Program-made: the position numbers and the translations under genes | The notes under the pieces: generated by a model | Told to the model about the DNA's origin: nothing | Databases searched by the model: none | The model's input: only the letters and a program-made list of their open reading frames with translations | Part shown: positions 32,522-42,318 of the stretch, one piece after another | Layout: each line of letters begins with the position of its first letter | Position numbering within the stretch: position 1 is the stretch's first letter | Origin: Thermoplasmata archaeon | Lineage (GTDB): Archaea > Thermoplasmatota > Thermoplasmata > RBG-16-68-12 | DNA: 64,000 nt | Direction: 5' to 3' | Assembly: GCA_036395115.1 (NCBI GenBank) | Contig: DASWDU010000035.1 | Coordinates: 1 to 64,000, forward strand

Positions 32522-35377
32522 ATGCCCCGTAGCTCGACGCCTCGGAAGCCGGTGCGCGGCCTCAGGCCGGTCGTCAAGCCGTCCGCCGACAAGCCGAAGC
32601 CGGCCAGAGCCCCGCCGCCGTCCGAAACGGCTTCCGCCGTCCAGCAGGGCCTCCTCCAGCTGACGTTCGCGCGGCACGCCCACGGCTACGGCATCCTCGC
32701 AGCGGCCGCCTACCTGCTCAACGCGATCCTCTTGCTCACGCTCGCCCCGCAACTCGGCTCGCAGCAGCCGCTTCCGCTGCCGCCCGGCTTCCGGACCGAG
32801 TACCTCCTCTGGCTGCTCCCCGCCGTCGCCGGCGCCCTCGCCTCCTGGGACGCGGTCCGGCTGAAGCGGGAGCCGTACCGGAGGCACTACCTCTCCGGGC
32901 ACTTCGCCACGTCGACCGTCGGCATGGCCCTGTTCTTCTTCGTCGCCATCGCAATCATCCTGCGCGAGAGCCTGCCGGCGTTCGTGCTCCCGTGGGTCTT
33001 CCCGCTGGCGGTTGCGGGCCTCCCGACCACGATCATCTCGATCGGGATGACGTGGCAAGGGTGGGGCGTCCGGAAGGTAGGGAGCTTCGTCTCCGCCATC
33101 GTGTTCCCGATCCTGATGGTCTTCCTCGTCATCGGCCAGGTCACGCTCACGATGCCGCTCGGCCCCCTCCTCTTCATGATCGCCTTCCTCACCGGAGCCG
33201 TCACCACGGAGATTTCCGGCTCCCTGCTGCACATCATCGCGTCCTCGACGTCCGTCTATCAACGGGAGATCTTGAAGGCGGACAACACGAAAGTCGCGAT
33301 GCTCCAGCAAGACTACCAGAAGAAGCGGGAGGCGGTCGACTACAAGGAGAGGGCCCTCCGAGGCCGCGAAGCCCACCTCGAGGCGTTGCAGCAGGAGCTC
33401 GAGGACCAGGCGAAAGACCTGAAGACGAAGATCTCCGACGCGGCGAGCCGTGAGGCGACGATCGAGAAGGCGACGAAGGACCTACGTGATCTGGACCGGA
33501 AGGTCGCATCCGCGCGGGCGGAGATCGAGGCGAAGGCCGAGGAAGTGCGCCTCCGCGACGGCGATGTGGCGACGCACAAAGCCGAACTCGAGAAGACGCG
33601 GCAGACGCTCAACGCGCGCGAGGCCTCCCTAGCGGAGCGCGAGAAAGAGGTCAAGCGGACGTCGATCGAGATCACCTCCCAGGTCCGCGGCGCCGAAACG
33701 AAGGTCAAGTCGATCGAGGAACGCGAGTCCCGCATCCAGGAACTCGAGAGGTCGTTCGACGCCAAGCGCACGGCGATGATGAAGAAGGAGAAGGAGCTCG
33801 AGCTAAAAGAGTCCGAATTGCGGCTGAAGGGCGAACACGCCGAGGCGACCACCTCCGCCGGGGAGGCGACCCGAATCCGAGAGCTGAAAGACTGGGAGAC
33901 CAAGATCCTCGCCAAGGAGAAGGAGGTCGGGAAGAAGGAGGTTGAGGTGCGGACAATGGAGAGCCAGCTCCGCGAACGGTACGAGAACGCGACCCGGATC
34001 GAGAAGCAGTTCCAAGGGCAGCGGAAGATGTTCGAAGACCGCGAATCGGAGCTCGTCTCCCGCGAGAAGGCGATCTCGGACAAGGAGGCGGCATTGAGGG
34101 AGCGGGCGGCAGAGATCCAGCGGCAGGGAGCCGCTGTCCAGGACGCCCAAGTGCAGCTCGACGACAAGACGAAGAAGTACGCCGAGCTGTTCAAGGACAC
34201 GAAGATGAAGGAGGCGGCCGCGGGCTCGAACGAGCAAGACATCCGCCGGCAGAAGGAGGCGCTCGACTCCCGGGAACGGAAGCTCGCGGAGATGCAGGGG
34301 AACCTCCAATCGGAAATCAAGAGGCTGAACGAGGAGAACCGGACCATTCTGGAGAAGTCTAAGGAGCTCGAAGAGCGGGAGTCGGACTTGCAACTGCAAT
34401 CCCTCGAGCTTGAGACGAAATCGCGAGAGGCGCGCGCATCGGCATCGACACCGGGTATGCGGGACATGGGCCGCGACGCGCAACTCGAGGAGTGGGAGCG
34501 CCGGCTGCGGGAGCGGGAGGAGGAGTTCAAGCGCCGGCTGTACCAGAAGGAGAAGGAGTTCGAGATGCGGGAAGGCGCCCTCAAGGCCCGCATCACGACG
34601 CCCGCGGGCGAAGCGGAAGCCGAGGAAGCGGTCGCGGTCGAGAAGAAAGCGGATCGCGTCAAGACCGGCACCCCGCGCCTCGACGACCTCCTCTATGGGG
34701 GCATTCCGTTCAACTCGAACGTCTTGTTCGTCGGGCCGGCGTTCGTAGGCAAGGAGGTCGCGCTCCTGAACTTCGTCGCGGAGGGCCTGAAGAAGGGGAT
34801 CCCGGCGATCATCATCACGACGACGAAGCTCCCGATCGACGTCGCGAAGGACATCGCGCCGATCCTCCCGACGTTCGTGGAATACGACCAGCTGGGCCTC
34901 GTCCGGTGGATCGACTGCACCTCCCCGATGCAGGGGGGCAAGCCGGTCCGCGAGAAGAGCGTCTGGCGGGTGAACGGGCCGACGGACTTCGACAACATCC
35001 ACCAGATCGTGGACCAGCTCGACGATGAGTTCAAGAAGAAGTATCCGTACTTCCGGCTCGCCTTCCTTACGCTGAGCTCGGCGATCACCCAGGCCGACGA
35101 GCGAGAAGCGATGAACTTCTTCCAGCGGCTCGTGAACCGGCTGCGGCAGACGAAAGCGGTGTCCGTCATCACGGTGGAGCGCGGCATGCACACGGACCAG
35201 ACGCTCGAAGCGCTCGAGCACACGGTCGACGGCGCGATCCACTTCAAGTCGGACAAACAGAAGACGATGCTCCAAGTCGTCGGCCTCGGCGAGGTGCAGA
35301 CGCACGACTGGGTGCCGTACAAGTTCACGAACAAGGCGATCATGATCGGGTCGTTCCAGCTCGAACGCATCCGGTGA
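32522..35377 (+). CDS. Membrane coiled-coil protein with KaiC/RecA-like C-terminal domain
   Basis: 951 residues in three parts: six or seven membrane helices (about 45-260), a coiled coil of about 430 residues with heptad-like repeats such as EREKEVKRTSIEIT, and a RecA/KaiC-like domain from about 718. That domain starts VKTGTPRLDDLLYGGIP and has FVGPAFVGKEVALLNF, where the usual Walker A Ser/Thr is Glu, then PAIIITTTK. ATP binding may be altered. Use as a tethered scaffold or signalling protein is a guess. A related coiled-coil gene lies at 62484. Confidence 0.85.
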   Translation: MPRSSTPRKPVRGLRPVVKPSADKPKPARAPPPSETASAVQQGLLQLTFARHAHGYGILAAAAYLLNAILLLTLAPQLGSQQPLPLPPGFRTEYLLWLLPAVAGALASWDAVRLKREPYRRHYLSGHFATSTVGMALFFFVAIAIILRESLPAFVLPWVFPLAVAGLPTTIISIGMTWQGWGVRKVGSFVSAIVFPILMVFLVIGQVTLTMPLGPLLFMIAFLTGAVTTEISGSLLHIIASSTSVYQREILKADNTKVAMLQQDYQKKREAVDYKERALRGREAHLEALQQELEDQAKDLKTKISDAASREATIEKATKDLRDLDRKVASARAEIEAKAEEVRLRDGDVATHKAELEKTRQTLNAREASLAEREKEVKRTSIEITSQVRGAETKVKSIEERESRIQELERSFDAKRTAMMKKEKELELKESELRLKGEHAEATTSAGEATRIRELKDWETKILAKEKEVGKKEVEVRTMESQLRERYENATRIEKQFQGQRKMFEDRESELVSREKAISDKEAALRERAAEIQRQGAAVQDAQVQLDDKTKKYAELFKDTKMKEAAAGSNEQDIRRQKEALDSRERKLAEMQGNLQSEIKRLNEENRTILEKSKELEERESDLQLQSLELETKSREARASASTPGMRDMGRDAQLEEWERRLREREEEFKRRLYQKEKEFEMREGALKARITTPAGEAEAEEAVAVEKKADRVKTGTPRLDDLLYGGIPFNSNVLFVGPAFVGKEVALLNFVAEGLKKGIPAIIITTTKLPIDVAKDIAPILPTFVEYDQLGLVRWIDCTSPMQGGKPVREKSVWRVNGPTDFDNIHQIVDQLDDEFKKKYPYFRLAFLTLSSAITQADEREAMNFFQRLVNRLRQTKAVSVITVERGMHTDQTLEALEHTVDGAIHFKSDKQKTMLQVVGLGEVQTHDWVPYKFTNKAIMIGSFQLERIR

Positions 35378-35581
35378 CGCCATCCATTGGCCCTGCCGGA
35401 CGAAGCCGGCCATTTCGGAAGGAGGCCAGTCTTGCAGCAGCCCACCCCGGACCCGACTCGGACTCGGGAGAATGGAGCTATCGCGAAAACCGGCTGTGCA
35501 CGCGCGGGGGCGGCATCAGCAAAGAGTCTGGTTGCTTGGCGTCGTAGGCCAGCCGCAAATATCGAAGAATTGGTGCTCCGC

Positions 35582-36382
35582 CTAGAAGGGAGTGAAGATA
35601 TACAACGTGATTGTCGCGTTACCCGTCACGGTCTGGTCGTGGCTCGAGTAACCTGACCAGACGGCGTGGTAGGTGTGCGTGCCATACGGAGGATAATCAA
35701 CATAGTAGCCGCCTGTGGTGGCCGTCCCTACTTTCACAGCGTCCCGATATATGTCCGCGTCTACGGGTGCCCCGCAGGGAGGGGTATCGCCACGGATGCA
35801 ATCGTAGGTGAATATGTTGACCGTCATGTCGGGCGTAGGACATGGCGCCAGTGTGTACGACCATTGAGAAATGTCGATATCCCATCCGATGAAGACCCAT
35901 AGAGTAAGAGTATGGGTCCGATAGTTGCTCGGCACGATCCATGTGCTCGACATGTCCACAGACGCCCAGCTTCCAGTGGTGAACATCACCTGTCGATAGT
36001 CGGCACCACTGTCGCTGGAAAAAGCCCCTGTACCGCCGATTCGAGTCGGGCCGGTCGACGAACTCACATCAATAGGGCTCGAATCGTAAAGCTTGGACCA
36101 CACCTGAGGATCGTTACGCTGGTCAAATGTCGTGGGATCCGTGCCGCTTCCTTCCGCTGCATAGCCGTAGGAAGGGTCCTTAACGAGGGTCACCGACTCG
36201 GTTCCGTCATCGTTCAGCTGCCGAGTCGCGATTTCTCTCGCTTCCCCGAAGAGGCTGCCGACACTCTTAAAAGCGCTAACTACCTTCGAACTGCACTGGA
36301 GCGGAGACGCCCCGGCTTGCTGTACGAGGACGAGAGGGGTAGCAAACAAAAGGAGGGCGACGAGCCCCACGATTCCTTTCAT
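35582..36382 (-). CDS. Secreted protein with C-terminal Ig-like domain
   Basis: 266 residues. Signal peptide MKGIVGLVALLLFATPLVLV ends near Ala-Gly-Ala-Ser. The middle is Ser/Thr/Asp-rich; the last 70 residues (GAPVDADIYRDAVKVGTATT, then YPPYGTHTYHAVWSGYSSHD) resemble a carboxypeptidase-regulatory or PEGA-type surface domain. Codon use is more A/T-rich than its neighbours. Its ATG overlaps the stop of the 41-codon frame upstream. The 204 nt between it and the coiled-coil gene (35378-35581) hold no gene. Confidence 0.75.
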   Translation of the reverse strand: MKGIVGLVALLLFATPLVLVQQAGASPLQCSSKVVSAFKSVGSLFGEAREIATRQLNDDGTESVTLVKDPSYGYAAEGSGTDPTTFDQRNDPQVWSKLYDSSPIDVSSSTGPTRIGGTGAFSSDSGADYRQVMFTTGSWASVDMSSTWIVPSNYRTHTLTLWVFIGWDIDISQWSYTLAPCPTPDMTVNIFTYDCIRGDTPPCGAPVDADIYRDAVKVGTATTGGYYVDYPPYGTHTYHAVWSGYSSHDQTVTGNATITLYIFTPF

Positions 36383-36504
36383 TTTGTGCAGCCCTCGAGA
36401 AACCGCACCAAGGGATGACTGAATTCCACGGCGCCCGCAAATTTGGAGAAGTCATAGCCGTTGTCGGCACATGCGATTACTTCAGGTATCACTTGTGATA
36501 ACAT
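36379..36504 (-). CDS. 41-residue putative protein coupled to the secreted protein
   Basis: Starts MLSQVIPEVIACADNGYDFS and ends FLEGCTK; its TGA overlaps the next ATG. A CTAGCTTTTGC box lies about 20-30 nt upstream of the ATG. Ordinary for a leader peptide or small regulator, but its coding status is uncertain. 36505-36763 shows no other gene. Confidence 0.4.
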   Translation of the reverse strand: MLSQVIPEVIACADNGYDFSKFAGAVEFSHPLVRFLEGCTK

Positions 36505-36763
36505 GGCATACCTGCAAAAGCTAGTCAACAGCGAGTCACGTGGCCAGAGGAGGAAGGAGGAAGGCGGTGCGCTCGGCAATCGAGCGGTTGCGATGTGCGC
36601 GACCAACGGGCCGGAGTTACCCTGCGCGGTCGTTGACCCGAGGTCTCGAACGGAAGGTGATGTACCAATCACGGATCGGAACCGTAGAGCTCGCGAACGA
36701 TGCGATTCATGGGTGGCACGCAATCCGAGAGAAGTATCCTCCCGGCATGGATTCAGTGGAGCG

Positions 36764-37684
36764 TCAAGGCGAGCGCTTTCCAACCTGCTGAGCCAGCACT
36801 ACACCCGAAATGACCAGTGCGCCGCCGATTGATGCGCCAGCGGTCAACGACTCTCCAAGGACCACGATTCCACCGAGAACAGCGACGAGGGTGCTCGCGT
36901 AGATGTATGCGCCGGCAGACGCCGCGGGGATGCGCTGCAAGGCGCTGAACCAGATCCCGTAGCCAAGGAACGTCGGGAAAATCCCTAGATACACGACGGG
37001 AATCCATCCGGGGAGACCCATCCCTTTGAGGTCCGCCAGGACGCTTGGTCCCGTCGCGATTACGAGCGGGACCAGAATGACCGTCCCAATCAGAAGGGTC
37101 CACGCGACGAACGTTAAGGGAGGATACCGACGGAGGTAACCCTTGCCGAGGACCGCGTACAGGGCCGAAAAGATTGCGGGCGGGACGACGGTCAGGGCGC
37201 CTTCCGAGGCGCGGAACGTGAACTGGCTCTCGGGGCGGACGAAGAAAATCATGACCGCGAGGCCGGCGAACGCGACGGCGATCCCCGCGGATTGCAACGG
37301 TCCGATCCGTTCCTTCAGGATCGGGATCGCGAGCAGCGCCATGAACGCCGGGGCGGAGGCGATGATCAAGGCGGCAGTCCCCGCCGTCACGTTGGGGTCC
37401 GTCTCCCCTAGGTTCAGGAACAGGTGGTACCCGACGAAGCCGAGGAACGCGAGCACGAGGAGCATCGGGAGGTCCGCGCGCGCGGGCGGCCGCCGGACGT
37501 TGCCGCTCCGCACGAGGTATCCGAAGAAAAGGACGTCCGCGACGACGAACCGGAGGAAGGTGAGCGTGACCCACGACATCGAGGCCAGCGCAGCCTTGAT
37601 GGCGACGAACGCGAGGCCCCAGAACAAGACCAGCAGCACCATCGGTGCGTGGACCGTCCAGGCGCGGGACCCGTTGGCGGCCAC
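36764..37684 (-). CDS. EamA/DMT-family transporter
   Basis: 306 residues with about ten membrane helices in two EamA halves: VLLVLFWGLAFVAIKAALAS at the start and PPAIFSALYAVLGKGYLRR in the middle. Family members export metabolites such as amino acids. GTG 37684 is chosen because TTCTTATG lies 25-30 nt upstream, overlapping the alternative ATG 37708. Confidence 0.88.
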   Translation of the reverse strand: MAANGSRAWTVHAPMVLLVLFWGLAFVAIKAALASMSWVTLTFLRFVVADVLFFGYLVRSGNVRRPPARADLPMLLVLAFLGFVGYHLFLNLGETDPNVTAGTAALIIASAPAFMALLAIPILKERIGPLQSAGIAVAFAGLAVMIFFVRPESQFTFRASEGALTVVPPAIFSALYAVLGKGYLRRYPPLTFVAWTLLIGTVILVPLVIATGPSVLADLKGMGLPGWIPVVYLGIFPTFLGYGIWFSALQRIPAASAGAYIYASTLVAVLGGIVVLGESLTAGASIGGALVISGVVLAQQVGKRSP

Positions 37685-37738
37685 GCGCCGACGAAAGGCG
37701 CGGCCCATAAGAACGTGCGCCCATCCATCGCCGGCTCG

Positions 37739-38662
37739 TCACAGCAGGTAGACCGGCGGGAAATCGGATTCGGCGGACTTGAACAAGTTCGGCACGTCTC
37801 CCGAGCCGCCCACCAGGCGGCGGCTCAGCTCTTTCTGTCCCCGCTCGAGCAGGTCGGGGTTGTACGAATACTGGATCCGCACGTAGTTCGTCGCACCGAC
37901 GGATGTCTTGCGGTTCAGGAACTTCCCGAAGTCCTTCCAGCCGGGCGGCTGCCTCGAGAAGACGTTCGCCATCTCGACCGCGAAGCGTCCGCCGATGAAG
38001 AACGCCTTCCACTCGTTCACGTTCCGCTCATCGAGGCGGCCCTCCACGAGCTTTGCCACGCCGTCGGCGTACGTCGGGTTGATGTACTGCCGGAACGCCT
38101 CGAGGTTCGCGAGCGCCTCCTCGAGGTTCCCGACGTCTTCCGGATTCAGGACGGGTTTCGGCGGGGCGTTGTACCACTTCGCTTGGTACGGAGCGTACTT
38201 CGCTGCGCCGGCCTCGATCTCCGATTGCGCGGCGGCCCGGTCGACCAAGAAGTGAACTCGGTTGTGCGACAAGAGGTAGTCGAGGACGAGCGTCGTTTCG
38301 ACCTTCTCCGCAACATCGTCGACGTTCCGGTCCGCATACTTCCCCAGATCCCGCCAGATAATCCGATGGTATTCGTCCTTCAACGCCCGGAGCGCTCCCT
38401 CACGGACGTAGATGCCCCATCGGTCGGCAAAGAGACGGAAACTCACGTAGAATGCGACCGCTTCCGGTCCGATCTTCAACATCGTCGGGAGCGTGTTCGG
38501 ATCTTTCGCTGCCTCGACACGATAGCTAGATAGGCTCTCGGCCGTGAGCTCGAACGGTCGAGCACCCTGCAGAGGCGGCAGGGACCCGTGGCCGGGAATC
38601 CGAACTCCTTTCGGGTCGGAGAACTCTGGGTGGGACGCGGCGAAACCCGAAAGGTCCTCCAT
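37739..38662 (-). CDS. Uncharacterised soluble protein
   Basis: 307 residues from ATG 38662, 25 nt from a CTTAAG box (38687-38692); the frame extends four codons further. Mixed helix composition with many aromatic residues (FYVSFRLFADRWGIYVREGA, RQPPGWKDFGKFLNRKTSVG). No signal, membrane helix or catalytic motif recognised. It follows the ABC transporter operon but has its own promoter. Confidence 0.65.
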   Translation of the reverse strand: MEDLSGFAASHPEFSDPKGVRIPGHGSLPPLQGARPFELTAESLSSYRVEAAKDPNTLPTMLKIGPEAVAFYVSFRLFADRWGIYVREGALRALKDEYHRIIWRDLGKYADRNVDDVAEKVETTLVLDYLLSHNRVHFLVDRAAAQSEIEAGAAKYAPYQAKWYNAPPKPVLNPEDVGNLEEALANLEAFRQYINPTYADGVAKLVEGRLDERNVNEWKAFFIGGRFAVEMANVFSRQPPGWKDFGKFLNRKTSVGATNYVRIQYSYNPDLLERGQKELSRRLVGGSGDVPNLFKSAESDFPPVYLL

Positions 38663-38701
38663 CGCAGTCCCCATGGTTGCGGCCGGCTTAAGTCCTTGGC
38701 A

Positions 38702-40021
38702 TCAGTAGAGGAGGCACTCGACGATTCGGCCTTCGACGTTCTTCGGGGCGAGCAGGTCTGGGCTCCGGAATCGCACCACCACCTCTTCTTCATCGACGAC
38801 GATCCCTTCGACCGCCTTCGCGAGCGGCTCCGCCGCCTCGGGGACGATCGACTGGGCGTACGCACTGATCGCCGCCGAGTTCCCGTCTCGCACTCTCCGC
38901 CGTGCGGATAACCCGGCGGCCCGCCAGTCTTCTTCCGTCCCCAGCGACGCCTCGTCCGCTTTCGCGCGGACCGGGTCGAGCCGCCTCTGTTCGAGGTAGT
39001 CGACGAAGTCCCTGCCCTCCCAACCGCACGTCGGAAGTGCAGCCGGACACCTCGGATGGAACCGGCATCCGGCAGGCGGGAAGATCGCATCCGGCACCTC
39101 TCCTCGAGGAAGCGTCCGTTCCCGTACGCGTCCCGGCTCCGGTACCGGAATCGCGCCGAGCAACGCGCGGGTATAGGGGTGCTTCGGGTCCCGGAAGATC
39201 AGTTCGGTCGGACCCATCTCGACGATTCGGCCCAGGTACATGATCGCGATCCGGTCGCAGACGAACTTCGCGGTCGCGAGGTCGTGCGTGATGAAGAGAT
39301 ACGCGAGGCCGTGCCGCTGACGCAACTCGAGGAGCAGTTCGAGAATCCGAGCCCGGATCGACATGTCGAGCATCGCGACGGGCTCGTCCGCGACGATGAG
39401 GGAGGGGCGGAGGACGATGGCGCGGGCGAGCACCGCCCGCTGCTTCTGTCCGCCACTCAGGTCGGCGGGGTACTTCGAGAACAAGTCATCGGCAGGCGTG
39501 AGTCCAACTTCGTCCATGACGCGCAACGTCGCATCTCTTGCCTCCGCTTCGACGGCGGTTTCGTGCACACGCAGCGCGTCCATGATCGCCTGGCCGATCG
39601 TCATCCCCGGGTTCAGCGCGCCATGAGGGTCCTGGAACACGATCTGCATCCGCGGCCGGAGCGGTCGCAATTCGTTCTCCCTCAGATGCGTGATGTCCCG
39701 GCCCTCGAATACAATCGCGCCGCGGGTCGGATCGACGAGGCGGAGTACGGCCCGGCCCGTCGTCGTCTTGCCGCATCCGCTCTCGCCGACGAGACCGAGG
39801 ATTTCGCCCCGGCCCAGTTCGAACGAGATGCCGTCGACCGCATGGACCCGGGGGCGCCGGATCTGGTCCTCTCCCGGTTCCGCATCCGACCCCTGAAACC
39901 GGTCCGCGATCACCTGTCCGAGCGCGCGGAACGGGTTCACCTTGACGGGGAAGTGGACCGCAAGATCGTTGACCTGGAGGATCGGCGCGTCGGTCACAAG
40001 AAGTCGCTCCCGAAGTGACAT
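38702..40021 (-). CDS. Oligopeptide ABC transporter ATP-binding protein (OppF/DppF type)
   Basis: 439 residues. Walker A is GESGCGKTTTGR, Q-loop IVFQDPHGALNPGM, signature LSGGQKQRAVLARAI, Walker B LIVADEPVAMLD and H-loop ITHD. The oligopeptide_C-type tail has CRFHPRCPAALPTCG, a four-Cys motif. It powers import with the partner ATPase. A longer tail of about 80 residues after that motif is unusual. The start overlaps the OppD-type gene by 28 nt. Confidence 0.92.
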   Translation of the reverse strand: MSLRERLLVTDAPILQVNDLAVHFPVKVNPFRALGQVIADRFQGSDAEPGEDQIRRPRVHAVDGISFELGRGEILGLVGESGCGKTTTGRAVLRLVDPTRGAIVFEGRDITHLRENELRPLRPRMQIVFQDPHGALNPGMTIGQAIMDALRVHETAVEAEARDATLRVMDEVGLTPADDLFSKYPADLSGGQKQRAVLARAIVLRPSLIVADEPVAMLDMSIRARILELLLELRQRHGLAYLFITHDLATAKFVCDRIAIMYLGRIVEMGPTELIFRDPKHPYTRALLGAIPVPEPGRVRERTLPRGEVPDAIFPPAGCRFHPRCPAALPTCGWEGRDFVDYLEQRRLDPVRAKADEASLGTEEDWRAAGLSARRRVRDGNSAAISAYAQSIVPEAAEPLAKAVEGIVVDEEEVVVRFRSPDLLAPKNVEGRIVECLLY

Positions 40022-40956
40022 GCCGCGAGATGGCCCGGGCTATACTCCACCGAGGGAGGCTCCTCGCGGATGCAGATCTCCTTCGCGAACGGGCAGCGCG
40101 GATGAAAGCGGCACCCGCTCGGTGGATCGAGGAGGCTCGGCGGCAAGCCGTCGATCGAATGGAGGGCCTTCGTCTGCAGGTGAATCGTGCTCTCGAGAAG
40201 GCCCCGGGTGTACGGGTGGATTCCGTGGCGGAACACGTCGTCCACGGAGCCGATTTCCGCGAACTTCCCCGCGTACATGACCGCCGCGCGGTCGCACACT
40301 TCTGCGACGATGCCGAGGTTGTGGGTGATCAGAAGGAGAGACATCGAGTACGCTCGCTTCAGATCTCGCAAGATGTCGAGGATTTGCGCCTCCACGATCA
40401 CGTCGAGCGCGGTCGTGGGTTCGTCCGCCACGAGGAGTTTCGGTTTGAGGACGATCGCCATCGCGATCATGATCCGCTGACGCATTCCGCCGGAGAACTC
40501 GTGCGGATAATGGTTCAGTCGGCTCCGAGGGATCCCCATCGACCGCAGCGCTTCGGCGGCGCCTTCCGTCGCCTCGGCCTTCGAGATGTCCCGATGGTGC
40601 ACGCGGATCGTCTCGATGAAGTGGTCTCGGATCGTCATCAGCGGATCCAACCGCGTCATCGGATCCTGGAAGATCAATGCGAGTTCCTCGCCGCGCAACT
40701 TTCGGTATTCCGATGGCCGGACATCGAGGAGTTCTCGCCCGCGGAGCTTCAGCGATCCGGACCGCTCGGTCCGGGGTGGCAGGATGCCCAGGATCGACTT
40801 GGCCAGGGTGGACTTCCCGCAACCCGTCTCCCCGACGACCCCGAGCGTTTCCCCGAGGCGGAGGTCGAAGCTCACGTTGTCGATGGCATGGATTGGACCC
40901 CGCTTCGTCCGGTAGTGCACCGTCAGGTCGCGGACCTCGAGGATCGGTTCCGTCAC
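39994..40956 (-). CDS. Oligopeptide ABC transporter ATP-binding protein (OppD/DppD type)
   Basis: 320 residues. Walker A GETGCGKSTLAKS, Q-loop LIFQDPMTRLDPLM, signature FSGGMRQRIMIAMAI, Walker B LLVADEPTTALD, and C-terminal CRFHPRCPFAKEIC tail. It pairs with the OppF-type subunit. GTG 40956 overlaps the permease stop as GTGA, supporting this start over a longer frame to 41067. Confidence 0.93.
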   Translation of the reverse strand: MTEPILEVRDLTVHYRTKRGPIHAIDNVSFDLRLGETLGVVGETGCGKSTLAKSILGILPPRTERSGSLKLRGRELLDVRPSEYRKLRGEELALIFQDPMTRLDPLMTIRDHFIETIRVHHRDISKAEATEGAAEALRSMGIPRSRLNHYPHEFSGGMRQRIMIAMAIVLKPKLLVADEPTTALDVIVEAQILDILRDLKRAYSMSLLLITHNLGIVAEVCDRAAVMYAGKFAEIGSVDDVFRHGIHPYTRGLLESTIHLQTKALHSIDGLPPSLLDPPSGCRFHPRCPFAKEICIREEPPSVEYSPGHLAACHFGSDFL

Positions 40957-42314
40957 GCGCGTTCCTTCTTCAAGAGCGGGTTGATGATGTCGTTCAGCCC
41001 TTCGCCGAGGAAGCTGAGGCCGATCGTCAGCATGACGATGGCGAGGCCGGGGAAGAACGAGGACCACCAGATCCCGTTGTCGATCCGCGACGCCCCGGCG
41101 GATAGGTCGAGTCCCCAGTCCGGGATGTCGCCACTCAGGCCGAGGCCCAGGTAGGAGAGCCCCGCCGCGGTCAGGATCGCGTCCGCCGCGCTGAGCGAGA
41201 AGATTACGGGCACCGCGATGATCACGTTCGTCGCGATGTACCGGAGGATGATGTGGGCACGCTTGGCGCCCAAGGCCCGGGCCGCCTCCACATAGAGTTC
41301 CTCTCGTACGGACAACACCTGGGAGCGGGTCACACGGAAGTACAGTGGAATGTAGATCACCGTGATCGCGAGCGCGATGTTGATGACGCCTTTCCCCAGG
41401 AGGACCGCGATGAGGCCCGCGAACAAGAGGCCCGGGAACGCATACAGCGAGTCCATCACGAGGACGAGCACCTTGTCGAAATTTCCGCCGCGATATCCTG
41501 AATACAGGCCGATGGGAAACCCTAGGATGAACGCGACCGTCACCGCGATGATCATGATGATGAGGGACGTCCGCGCTCCGTAGAGCACCCGTGAAAACAC
41601 GTCCCGACCAATCGCATCCGTGCCCATCAGGTGCCAGTAGCTCTGCCAGTCCGCGGTCGCTCCGACGTAGTCGACGGTGAGGTTACCGACCCCCGCATCG
41701 GAGCGGTGCGTGATCCGGAGCGTCAACGTGTCACGAGTCAGGTCCGCGGCGTGCCAGCTTGTCAATCCGGTGAGATCGATCCTCTCGGGCCGATCGAGGG
41801 TGCGGACTTCGACCGGCGGAAACCACGTGACACCCGCGTCGCGGCTGGCTTCGACCGTTAGGTACTGGCCGGGGGCCGTCCCGTTGCCGAGGAGGACGAC
41901 CAGCACGCCGACCGAGAGGACGGCGTCGCGTTTTACATCGAGGGGGAACGAGAGCAGCTGCATCGCATCCCCCGTGGCGTTCGTCAATGCGCCCTTCCCG
42001 TCGATCTTCTGGCCGAGGGAGGGCTGGGTCCAGTTCCCGACCGCGAGCCACGCCGCGTAGGTTTCATTGCGCACGACGGTCACGGTCGTCCACGGAGGAA
42101 CGTGAATCGCATCGGTCGGAAGGATCGGATCGAAGGGCGCGATGACGTTCGCGCCGAGCGCGACCACGATGAACGCGACGAGCAACCCGAGCCCTACCCA
42201 GCTCATCCGCCCCGCTAGGCTCCGGCGTTCCTCGAACAGGGGATGTACGATCCGGCCCACGATCGAGTGACGGGGAATCCATGACTCGAGGCGGCCTCGG
42301 GGAGGAGCGCCCAT
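40953..42314 (-). CDS. Oligopeptide ABC transporter permease (OppC/DppC type) with external insert
   Basis: 453 residues. Helix 1 (about 36-58) is followed by an extracytoplasmic insert of about 160 residues with a beta-rich pattern (LSVGVLVVLLGNGTAPGQYL, TVEASRDAGVTWFPPVEVRT), then the normal OppC core starting HLMGTDAIGRDVFSRVLYGA and the EAA loop EAARALGAKRAHIILRYIATN. The insert may help hold substrate or the binding protein. OppC proteins are usually near 300 residues. Confidence 0.92.
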   Translation of the reverse strand: MGAPPRGRLESWIPRHSIVGRIVHPLFEERRSLAGRMSWVGLGLLVAFIVVALGANVIAPFDPILPTDAIHVPPWTTVTVVRNETYAAWLAVGNWTQPSLGQKIDGKGALTNATGDAMQLLSFPLDVKRDAVLSVGVLVVLLGNGTAPGQYLTVEASRDAGVTWFPPVEVRTLDRPERIDLTGLTSWHAADLTRDTLTLRITHRSDAGVGNLTVDYVGATADWQSYWHLMGTDAIGRDVFSRVLYGARTSLIIMIIAVTVAFILGFPIGLYSGYRGGNFDKVLVLVMDSLYAFPGLLFAGLIAVLLGKGVINIALAITVIYIPLYFRVTRSQVLSVREELYVEAARALGAKRAHIILRYIATNVIIAVPVIFSLSAADAILTAAGLSYLGLGLSGDIPDWGLDLSAGASRIDNGIWWSSFFPGLAIVMLTIGLSFLGEGLNDIINPLLKKERA

Positions 42315-42318
42315 GGGG

